Origin: Holacanthus passer
Taxonomy: Eukaryota > Chordata > Actinopteri > Pomacanthidae
Assembly (NCBI GenBank): GCA_025331565.1
Contig: JAFREQ010000026.1
Span: 1,488,001-1,552,000, forward strand
DNA: 64,000 nt
Direction of reading: 5' to 3'
Numbering within the stretch: the stretch's first letter is position 1; each line of letters begins with the position of its first letter. The position numbers and the translations under genes were made by a program. Positions 37,378 through 48,200 of this stretch are shown piece by piece. The notes beneath the pieces were generated by a model, which saw only the letters and a list, made by a program, of their open reading frames with translations, made no database searches and was not told where the DNA came from.

Positions 37378-40300
37378 CTAGGGAATATTTTTAAAAAATC
37401 AATATTTCCAAAATACTGACTGGAATTGGTCAACTATGTCAGAGAAGATTTCAGGATATCAACTCACCATCCTCCTTCCATGGACTGAGGTCAAAGGCAG
37501 CAATGTCCTTACATTGGGTGTAACCAGATCCTCGAGGTCGGTACTGGAAGGGTTGTTCTGGTACTTCAGTGATACCTGTGTTGTCACAAATGATGCGGGC
37601 AAGTGATGTTTCCCTCAGGGACTCCCTCTGGTCCTCGGTGAAGACTCCCTCGTTCTCCCACCAAAGTCTGAAAGTGGACAGTTTGGTAACATTTCATGTA
37701 AAAGTGAAGGTAACACAAGTATCTCCACATCTTGAGCAATGTAATTTATGTAATATACCGATCGCCCTGGCGGATCCTCTGGAACTGAGTGGCAATCAGG
37801 CAGGCAAACAGAGGTCCCACTCTTCCTCCACGGACAAACGGCTCAGCCACTCCTGCCAGCCACACGTCAATGTTGTCAGGTGTGCCGTAGAGATCCAGAA
37901 GCCTCCTGGCCAGATCAGTGTTGTTCATCACTTCAGCCAACTCATCCAGGTCTCGTGGTTGTGACAGCCCACAGAACCCACGCCATTTGTTGTAACCTAA
38001 AAAGGGGCACGCCTTAATATGAATATGTTGCCATGTTTTAAATGTATGATCTGTAATGCCTGTAAAAGCCTTGATAGTATGTCTGCAAAATAGAGAATAC
38101 ATAAGTAAGTGAATACCAGGAAGTCCATGGTCTCTGCCTCTCTGCATGTTGAGAGAGGCCAGGTCCAGCGCCAACTCAGCGGAGAATTTAAATAGCCTTT
38201 CCCTCAGCTCATCGGGCATCATGTGATCCTGTGTGTTCAGCTTCGCCTTTTTGCCGACCAGCCCCCTGAGGACGGGGTCCAAACCACCTGAGGAGCACAA
38301 AAGATAATTTAATTTTGATGTATTCATTTTCTGTTTAGCTAAGAACTAACAAGTTATAGATCTTGGGCATACCTTCAAAGATGATCCTCCATGGTGTGAA
38401 GAAGGCTCTGTGCAGCAATGGGCTGGGGTAATCACGGTGCTCCTTGTACTGCTCATCAAGACGAAACATGAAAGGCTGAACCATCAGATGGGCAAATCGG
38501 TAGGCAGCTGTGGCAAACACATTGGAGATGCTGGGGTCCACGTCTTCATCATAACCAGGGTAGGTGGATAGCTGCTTGGCAATGAAGTCTGGACCGACGA
38601 TGTGGAGCAAGTAGTCTCTGAAAGTGAGAACCTGAAAGACAAAAAAGAAACTGAGATAACCATGCAAGTACACACCATCCATCCCTTTAATCATGACTGC
38701 AAAACTCATGCAATCTGTGCAGCTAAGCCCCTCTAACCTGGAAATATCCTCCCATGATCTTGCGTGCCTCCTGGTACAGTCTCTCTCCGTTCCAGCGAGG
38801 ATTGAGTTCGGCCAGAGCACGTGCCAAACGATTGTGTTCACGCAGCAACAGTGTGTGTAAAGAGGTCAGACCAATGTTCTCATTAGATCGCTCGTCACCT
38901 TAAAAGTCACATAAAAGTAGGAAAAAAGTGCTGTCAATCCTGTGCGATGGTTAGTATGAATCTAACACCTTTAATTGTACGTCAAATGTTTTGCTGCCAC
39001 TCACCAGCCAGAAAGCAGGGCACCTCCTCAGCATTACTGTCATTAGTAATGCGAGCTCGTGTGGCACACATGTTGACAGATAAGTTGGCGAAGGGCAGGA
39101 GCTCGCGACCATTGTCAGTGTGCTTTGTGTTGACCCTCAACAGACCCCTATCTGAAGAGAGGTCCCGGAGGAAGCGAGCTTTGGTGTCCTCTGCACCGTA
39201 CACCTGGCCTACATCAATGAAAGCTGTCAGAGAGTTCATCTGCTCACGGGTGTTGCTGGCACCAAAGATGTGGCCTGTGTTGCCTGAACCACAGCCTGCT
39301 GCTGAGCGGAAGAAGGGCATGCATTCTTCTGAGTGTCCTTCAAAGCGGGAGTCATTCCTGGGAATCTGTTTGATGACAAGAAGCAGTTAGCATTCAGTAT
39401 GTGTGTGTGTTTGTGTTCAGGCTTTTGATATATTTAAGTCTTTTCTTGTGTAATGCAACGACACTGACCTCAATGGGGAAGCAGGGCTCTGTGCGATCAC
39501 AGCTCTTGTCACAATCAATACCATCACTGAATGAGCGGATGACGGGAGAGTGAGGAGTGAAGGTCAGATCGTGGTCGGTCCACTGGCCGAAGATTGTCAC
39601 CAGGTGAGTGTAGAGTGGGTCGCTCTCCACTTCAGAGTTTGCTGTGCTCAGAATCTGGTTGGACACTTCTCTTACCTGGAGACAGGATGCAGACAATGAG
39701 CACCTTAGTGAAAGAATTTGTACAACTACATGTGTCTTTTTTTCATGGTAATTTATAGTTTAGCCAGTAAAAATGATATTCTGAGTATATTACCAGTGGA
39801 AGAATTTGACCATTGACTGTCAGGTCAGGGTCCCAGCCTTTAGGGACTGAGATCTTATCCTCGTACTCAGCAGGGAGCCAGCGGGTGAAAGGTGTGTTGG
39901 AGGATCCCCAGCGGGTGTTTTGCCTGAGCAAGAGAATCCTTTATTGTACTCTATTATCTTCTCTTATTTTTTATTATGTCATTTATTGATTTTGTTTTTA
40001 CTGAACAAAAGTAAATATGGGGAAAAAGATGGGACAACATGCAACAAAAGCCCCAAGCTAAACCCAAAATCAGGGACATCATAATTCATCCAAATTACAT
40101 TGACATATTTATTTGTAAAATGAAATGAAAGGTTGCCATTCAATAGCTGCCTCACCTGTGGTTGCAGACACTGCTTGCTGTGCGATACCTGTCCAAGTTG
40201 GGAGTCGTCTTGCAGGAAGGGACATGATGTCTGGGAGAGCAGCCCGTCAGTTCAGCAATGGTCTGCAGGTCCTCCTCAGAGATCAGATCTGATTAAAAGA

Positions 40301-41134
40301 GGCAAAGAATAAGCACCAATCTGCAAATTTGTTGGTAAAGTTCAGAGAATCTGTAAAGACTTCACACCTGTGGCATTGATGGAGCGTTTGTGACGTCTAT
40401 TCAAAGACCTCTTGATCAGTCTGACAGCATTATCCATATAGTCAGCAGCACGCACAGCAGCACGGGTTAGTCCAACAGGCTGCTTCAACAGACGGAGGAC
40501 GTCTGAAGGATTCGCCGTGTTCCTCCTCACACGCTCAAGGCTCCTGTGTTGTATGCAGATTTATGAATATCTTCATTCAGAATATCTTCCATAGCAATTT
40601 TAATGATCTTTGTTTCTGCCTTTTTTAAGCACTGAAGAATTTGTACAGTAGTTTAACAGGTTTGTACACTCACGTCGTTCTGGAGTATTTATACGCTGAG
40701 TCCACATTGGCCTTGGCTGCAATCACTGCCCTTTCAATGTCACTCCTGCTCAAATGTGACTCTGAAAGCAAATACACAAACATTGTTTAATTTACTTTGT
40801 GGTTGACTCTTTTTTTTTGGCCAGTGCATTTCTAACATGATAACTTTTAGGTTTCAATCATGCTACACAATTACAGGATTTTACAAATTATTTATAGTAA
40901 CATAACTGAAGAACAAAACAGAAACTTGTACATTTCTGATCAGATGTTTAATACAAAAATAAGAGAATAAATATTAGTCAAATTAAATAATTTAAACCAA
41001 TTAAATAACTGATGCATGCAAAGTTATTTGTAGCTATTCTGAGTAAGATGACAGAGACAGAACTCACCAGCATTTACTTGGCATTGCAAACACAAGTAAA
41101 GAGCTGCAGCCAGCAGGCACACAAACCGATTCAT
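36787..41134 (-). CDS. Secreted haem peroxidase (MPO/EPX-like) with C-terminal collagen-like and C1q domains
   Basis: Animal haem peroxidase that oxidises halides or thiocyanate with H2O2; probably a granule or secreted enzyme. Exons in transcript order: 41134-41068, 40761-40674, 40543-40368, 40288-40156, 39923-39794, 39675-39469, 39365-39005, 38898-38738, 38631-38373, 38287-38117, 37996-37759, 37667-37468, 37377-37345, 37226-36787. Phases agree: 2664 nt, 887 aa. Signal peptide about 1-21 (MNRFVCLLAAALYLCLQ); basic propeptide with furin-like RRHKR at 101-105. The catalytic core has QWTDHDLTF (haem-linked D232, distal H233), ERSNEN (R391, haem-linked E394) and proximal H489 in YRFAHLMVQP. N395 stands where MPO has its haem-linking Met243. 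The calcium-loop motif reads TAFIDVG where mammals have TSFVDAS. After residue 730 come eight Gly-X-Y triplets (739-762), then a complete C1q domain (about 765-887). Mammalian MPO and EPX stop at the peroxidase domain. Whether it is mpx or epx cannot be settled here. Confidence 0.9.
38632..38737 (-). other. Intron 8 of peroxidase 1, nearly identical to its counterpart in peroxidase 2
   Basis: This 106 bp intron differs at only about two positions from the matching intron of the second peroxidase (46949-47054), although other introns of the two genes do not align by eye. It marks a recent exchange between the copies. Confidence 0.85.
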
Positions 41135-41729
41135 CTCTACAAAACAGACAAATATTTTCCAGTCAAATATACAGGTGAAATCATTTAAAGCACAGGTTTT
41201 CAAAGTGGGAGATGCCCGAGGCTCCAAACAGCTTCAGGGGAGGTTTGATGAATGGAAGTGAACAAATATTAGTTATTACATTAGTTATCAAAAGGAGATC
41301 ACATAGAATAGACTAAATGTGTGTAATTTGGTTAAAGAGATAGTTGAGAGCTACAGTAGTTTTAAGAAATGTTACTGTTTTTCCCACTTTTCAAGAGACT
41401 TTTTTTTTCAAACAGCAATATTAGGCTTTCTTTGCTTAATTGTTGATTGTCTGTGGGATCAACTAACATCATCATGATCCCATAGGCATCCAGGAATTTA
41501 GTCAAATCAAAGCAAGTAAACCAAGCTTTGTCTAAACCAATATAAATCCTTTTTTTTTTTTCAATTATTTGTTTTGGAAAAAACAAATAGGCTGTTTGAA
41601 AATATAATACAAAAAAACAATACAATCTGATACATTATTATTGACTCTGTAGCACATTATCTGTATCTATCCTGCAAAATAAATAAATGAATAAATAGCA
41701 CATGGAAAGTGAATAATTCTGAATGTAAC

Positions 41730-41828
41730 CTGTGATAAACGGCGTCCTTCAATGTCTTGGAGCATCCAGCTTGAACTTCCAGCTGCGGTCAGGTCGATGC
41801 TGCTCCTCTTCTCCTGCGGACTCTTATA
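41730..41828 (-). promoter_or_regulatory. Peroxidase 1 core promoter and non-coding first exon
   Basis: On the minus strand a TATAAG box lies at 41828-41823. About 30 bp downstream begins a likely 5' untranslated exon ending at the GT donor before 41730. It would splice to the acceptor just ahead of the ATG (exon edge about 41136). Inferred from signals alone. Confidence 0.5.
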
Positions 41829-41829
41829 C

Positions 41830-43228
41830 CGAGTGAGTAACGCGTCATTTGACACCACATTTGTTGACAGGAATTTCTCTCAGACAATGAGCACATTTTT
41901 TCGTTCCTAGTTCCTCAACCTCATCAACCCTGTTGGGCAACTTCACAGAAGGTGCAGATGACGGAACGGAAAGCTGCCACTCATTCTCTGAAGGTCAAAG
42001 TCGGGTGGTATATGGTGGTTTTCCGCATTTACCAGATTTTATTCTAGTTGCAAAGGAAAAGTTAAAATGAGGCAGAAAAAGTAGGAATAATGCAACAGAA
42101 ACTTTGGTGAACCCAAGAGAAAAAAAAAACTCAAATTGTGCCACAATTTGCGTTTGCTTGTTTGTTTTGTTTTGTTTTTTTTTCCTGTAAATTCTGCATT
42201 TCTGTGCAAAAAAATGAGTGTGATTAAATAATGTGATTTTTCTGCAGATATAAAATGTAATAACAAATGCATAATGCACATCTCGGCCCTGATATTTAAG
42301 TTGGTTGTTTTTAACCACACCTGCATCATGTCTGCTGTTTCTGAGCTGCACCTCCAGGTCACCTCCACTCTTTTACACCCGATTTAGTCATAGAGCTTTT
42401 GCATAACTTCACAGCTCACAGCTTCCTGGAGCAGAAGCTTCTGTAGGGTTTACTGACAGGTCAGACAATAGCTGAAACTCCTATTTTGCGTGACAAGCAA
42501 AATGAAAACAACTTCCTGGTCTGATGTTGGCTTAAAAAAAAAGCACATCATATTTTCCTGCTGACACATAATATATAATGGCTGCAGGCCATCTGAGCCT
42601 ATTTTTTAAAAGGGTTTTAACCTTTAATTCCTTCATTGTTTTTGCATGTTATTCTTGGTGGTTTATTTATTTAATCGTCCATTGTTTTCAGGTGTATTCC
42701 TCTTTTATTCCTCATTCCTGTTTATTATTTTATTGTTGTGTTTTATGTTGTGTGTACAGCACTTTATAACGCTAGCTTTGATAAGTTACATTCAAATAAA
42801 TTGTATTATTACATTTAAAAACCTGAGTATATGACTACAACTCACTTTGAAATCGACTAATTCCAAAAATGTTGTGGTATTGGATAAACTAATAAAAAAT
42901 AAGATTAAAGCTGTTTAATCAACTAAATGCAACGTTTCCATCGTTTATTGGATTGTAAACAAATATGGAATAAAATACTCCTTACATGATCAAATATAGC
43001 TGGAAAGCATTAGAAAAAATCACTTTCTCATGTAACCACATTTCACAATTTATAAACTATGCAGCCAGTCATTTAATTCATGCACGTATTTTGCACCTCA
43101 CACACACACTCAGGCAAAGTTAAATAAGAAATATTCTGATTCATTAAAAAAATAGGTTCCATGTGAAATGTGCATTTACAAATCTAATGCTAAATTTAAA
43201 GATTTAAAATCAAGTCCATTTACTACAA

Positions 43229-43265
<37 letters not shown>

Positions 43266-45174
43266 GTGCATGCTGGTTCATTGTCATGGTTCACTTAGAC
43301 TCTTGAATAGAACAAAGTCTTTGTTAATCTTGTTAGGCCTGACACCTGTGCTTGTCCTGTTGTGGAAAAAAGGCCTCTCCCACTATGACCTAAAAGCTGC
43401 CGCACCTCATCTGCGGCGCTTTTTGCGCCTGAATCAAGTTTCAAATGGGCAAAATATCAGCGCATCGGCGTAAAGCAGGAGAGGCTACATCTCAGACCGA
43501 CAAGTGTGAGATCATATATATATTCAAACTTCATTTTTTTCGGATCCAATTAGTCCAGATTCAAGATTCATGCAGACCACGTGATTCCAGTTAATAGGTA
43601 GACTCACCTTGAGCTAAGACTCAATGTGATTGACGGAAACGAGGTTTAAAAAAAAAAAAAAATCTCACTCTAAAGGAGACATAATTAAAAATTTCTTCTT
43701 TGAATTTTTTACGCCTTCAGGTGCTATAGGCCCATAGTTTTTTTTAGGATAGGTATCAATTTTTAGTTGATGCGGTCAAAAATAATGTCACGATGTTGGA
43801 CTTTCAATCCAATTGTCTCTGCATAGATATTATTGTGCTTTTGTTTTAGGCCTATAAACTTAAATGTTTGCTCACTTACAACAATCCAACAATTGAAGCC
43901 TCAGATTTTCAAGCAGTATGCAGGAAACTCTGGAGGCCTTTTTGGCCTTTTGAATGAAGTCAGAAACCTTCCATAAGTGAAAAAAGAAAACTCACAGTAC
44001 ACAATCACAGTATCAGTCCACAGTAATGAAGATTAGAGTTTGACATGCAGGTAGGTCAGTACATGATGTCTGTTGTTGAAAGGTGTGGTTGTAGCTATTG
44101 TCTTACCAAAAAGGTTGGTTAGATAGATAGATAGATAGACACACTGTAAAATGTTTTGATTTATTGACAGGCGTTATTAAGAACAGGGTTAACGGGAAAA
44201 TCACCTAAACTTCAGAGTTTTCATTCCATTTGCTACTCAGTTCCAAAGAAACATTTTGACCACATTGTTGCTTGTTTTGGAAGAGGTTTCAACACATTTT
44301 TTAAAAAGATAAAATCAGTAGAGTCACAGAAAGGAGTTCAAATACAATTTAACCTATAAAGAACTGTGAGAAGCCTTTCCTTCAGGAGGTAATCCTATAT
44401 TTAAAATAGTATATAATAGTATATTTTATATACTGTGTATATAAAAGTATGCTTTTTAAACACATTTACTCCTCATTTGTAGTTTCAAGAGCTCAAACAC
44501 TGACACTGAGCAAGATCAAATAAGTTGATCTTTTGATTTCACTCCACCAAACCAACCTGACCCCTGTATGCTGCACATGTATTTTCTCCTCCTGGTCCAA
44601 TGTTGCACAGTACAAGACCAAAAATACCATTACAAAAATTAACACTGTGTTAGAGCAACACTCATTTATTAAGCTACATTTAAGGTGATGATCTAGTCTT
44701 AAAACAAAACTATATTCCACTTTTTTTTCTTTTCTTGTAATATATTTAGAAATTAAGAGATCATTCACATTCATTTGCCAGTCATAAAAATTAAATTTTA
44801 AAGAGGGATTTAAATAGACAAAAGGTAGCATCTTCTTGACCCATAGTTGGTGGTGTGTGACATAGTGCAGTGAAGCATTATGCACTAGATTGTATCTGCT
44901 TAAGTTACAGTGCAAGAAGAGGTGTTCACAGTGCAGAGTGGGACACAGGCACCTTCTCCCTATTTCAAGTCAGTGCCCCATCATAACGATTTTGATCTGT
45001 TATTTTAATGGCAATAGTTGCATAATGTTGCTTTAATCAAAGAAATATGACACAAGATTTGCCCTTTCGTTTAAATTAAAAATGCAGTTATAAGAAAAAT
45101 CAATTCATTCAACATTCAAACAATGACAAGTTTTAAACATCATAATTTCTCCCACACAGTAAGATGCAGCTGCC
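41830..45174. other. Spacer between the two peroxidase genes, no gene seen
   Basis: AT-rich DNA with a (GT)n microsatellite at 43231-43264, a short (TAGA)n run near 44121-44139, and a retroelement-tail-like segment near 42750-42810 (ACAGCACTTTATAACG). I looked here for remnants of collagen/C1q exons belonging to peroxidase 2 and recognised none on the minus strand. Confidence 0.6.
43231..43264. repeat. (GT)n microsatellite
   Basis: Seventeen GT units between the two peroxidase genes. Confidence 0.95.
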
Positions 45175-45180
45175 TTTATT
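45175..45180 (-). terminator. Polyadenylation signal of peroxidase 2
   Basis: AATAAA on the minus strand about 22 bp after the stop codon, followed by a GT-rich TACTGTGTGGG. It implies a very short 3'UTR. Confidence 0.55.
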
Positions 45181-45202
45181 CTGCCCACCACATTGAGGTT
45201 TT

Positions 45203-48200
45203 CTACTCAATATTCTCCCTCCATGGACTGAGGTCAAATGCAGGGATGCTCCTACATTTAGTGTATCTGGACTTAGGCTGGTACTGGAAGGGCTGCTCTG
45301 GTACATCAGTGATACCAGTGTTGTCACAAATGATGCGGGCAAGTGATGTTTCTCTCAGGGACTCCCTCTGGTCCTCAGTGAACACTCCCTTGTTCTCCCA
45401 CCAAAGCCTGAAATTGACCATTTAATGTTTAAAAGTGTAACAACTATCTCCACATCTTTACATTTCAGTCAAATCTGTAATTTCAGGTCTGCTTACCGAT
45501 CTCCCTGGCGGATCCTCTGGAACTGAGTGGCAATCAGGCAGGCAAACAGAGGTCCCACTCTTCCTCCACGGACAAACGGCTCGGCCACTCCTCCCAGCCA
45601 CACGTCAATGTTGTCAGTTCTGCCGTACAGATCTAGCAGGCTCTTGGCCAGTGTTGCATTTTTCAGCACTTTTGCCAGCTGTCTCTTGTTTCGTGGTTGC
45701 GACAGCCCACAGAACTTACGCCATTTGTTGTAGCCTAAAAAGGGGCACACAGTGTGATGAAGATGATGTGTGATCTGCAATGTCAATGTCTGCAAAATTC
45801 TAGAGCTACCAAATAAAAGAAACGATTAAACCAGAGTAATACCAGGGAGTCCATGGTCTCTGCCTCTCTGCATGTTGAGAGAGGCCAGGTCCAGCGCCAA
45901 CTCAGTGGAGAATTTAAACAGCCTTTCCCTCAGCTCATCGGGCATCATGTGATCCTGTGTGTTCAGCTTCGCCCTTCGGCCCACCAGCCCCCTGAGGACG
46001 GGGTCCAAACCACCTGAGGAGCACAAGAGATTTAAGTTATACTATCCTAAAATTTTGTTTAGGTACATTTTTGATATTAATATTGAATTAAATTATAACT
46101 GCTAACTGCTAACTATAACTTAAATTATAAATACCACCAGTCCCACTGAGAATCATAACCCCACGCTGCAATTTATAGTAGCTGCTGCTTTGTGTTCATT
46201 GTTTTTAGTTTGATAGTTCATTGAGTTTGGTGCATGTGGTTCTTTGTAAGAAGCCAACTAAGCAAATAAGCAGGTTGACTACAAGACCCAGCACACTGAC
46301 TTACATTGCAGAAGACTCCAACATTACTATTACTGCAATAAAACTTCCAGCTGTCAGTGGCAACACGTCTGTTAGTGAGTGAGTCAAAAAAAAATGCATG
46401 GGTTGTATTGCATTAAGGGAAATCCCCGGCACGCCATTGGAATACCCAAGATAGTGTTTAATTTATAACTTTCTCTCCTGACTGATGTTTAGCTTTGTTT
46501 CCGTGACCTAATATTATCAGCATTCTTCCATTGATGAACTAAATGATCACTGACTTCCTGAAATTGGTGGGTCACATGTCTAACATTCCTGGAACAGTAT
46601 AAGCGTATATCTGGTGGCATCTGATCGTTCCAGTCTTTATGTCTACTATGGTTTTAAAGTAGTTAACAAGTTATAGATCTTGGGCATACCTTCAAAGATG
46701 ATCCTCCATGGTGTGAAGAAGGCTCTGTGCAGCAATGGGCTGGGGTAATCACGGTGCTCCTTGTACTGCTCATCAAGACGAAACATGAAAGGCTGAACCA
46801 TCAGATGGGCAAATCGGTAGGCAGCTGTGGCAAACACATTGGAGATGCTGGGGTCCACGTCTTCATCATAACCAGGGTAGGTGGATAGCTGCTTGGCAAT
46901 GAAGTCTGGACCGACGATGTGGAGCAAGTAGTCTCTGAAAGTGAGAACCTGAAAGACAAAAAAGAAACTGAGATAACCATGCGAGTACACACCATCCATC
47001 CCTTTAATCATGACTGCAAAACTCATGCAATCTGTGCAGCTAAGCCCCTCCAACCTGGAAGTATCCTCCCATGATCTTGCGTGCCTCCTGGTACAGTCTC
47101 TCTCCGTCCCAGTGAGGATTGAGTTTGGCCAGAGCACGTGCCAAACGGTTGTGTTCACGCAGCAACAGTGTGTGTAAAGAGGTCAGACCAATGTTCTCAT
47201 TAGATCGCTCGTCACCTGTGAGACAAAGCAGACGACTGCTTTTAATACTCGCAGTTAATGGCCACCTTACCTAAGCTATGCTGACCATGACAACTACAGT
47301 GTCTCATAAATTGACTCCCTTTAAAAAGATAACAGATCTTCCTTGAGATCCAGTTTTTTAAATATGTGAAAAAGAGCTGCTGTAAGTACTATTTAATACT
47401 TGCAGTGAGTCGGACACATGTTTTTGCTGCCACTCACCAGCCAGAAAGCAGGGCACCTCCTCAGCATTACTGTCATTAGTAATGCGAGCTCGTGTGGCAC
47501 ACATGTTGACAGGCGAGCTGGTGAAGGGCAGGAGCTCGCGACCATTGTCAGTGTGCTTTGTGTTGACCCTCAACAGACCCCTATCTGAAGAGAGGTCCCG
47601 GAGGAAGCGAGCTTTGGTGTCCTCTGCACCGTACACCTGGCCTACATCAATGAAAGCTGTCAGAGAGTTCATCTGCTCACGGGTGTTGCTGGCACCAAAG
47701 ATGTGGCCTGTGTTGCCTGAACCACAGCCTGCTGCTGAGCGGAAGAAGGGCATGCATTCTTCTGAGTGTCTGCCAAAGCGGGGGTCATTCCTGGGAATCT
47801 GTTTGATGACAAGTTAGCATTCAGTGTGTGTTTGTGTGTGTGTTCAGGCTTTAGATGTATTTGTGTATTTTCTTGTGTAATGCAACGACACTGACCTCAA
47901 TGGGGAAGCAGGGCTCTGTGCGATCACAGCTCTTGTCACAATCAATACCATCACTGAAAGAGCGGATGACGGGAGAGTGAGGAGTGAAGGTCAGATCGTG
48001 GTCGGTCCACTGGCCGAAGATTGTCACCAGGTGAGTGTAGAGTGGGTCGCTCTCCACCTCAGAGTTTGCTGTGCTCAGAATCTGGTTGGACACTTCTCTT
48101 ACCTGGAGACAGGATGCAGACAATGAGCACCTTAGTGAAAGTGGTACAAGTGAGAAAATACTTCAAGCATCACTGCAGATATGATTAAACATTCAGTTTG

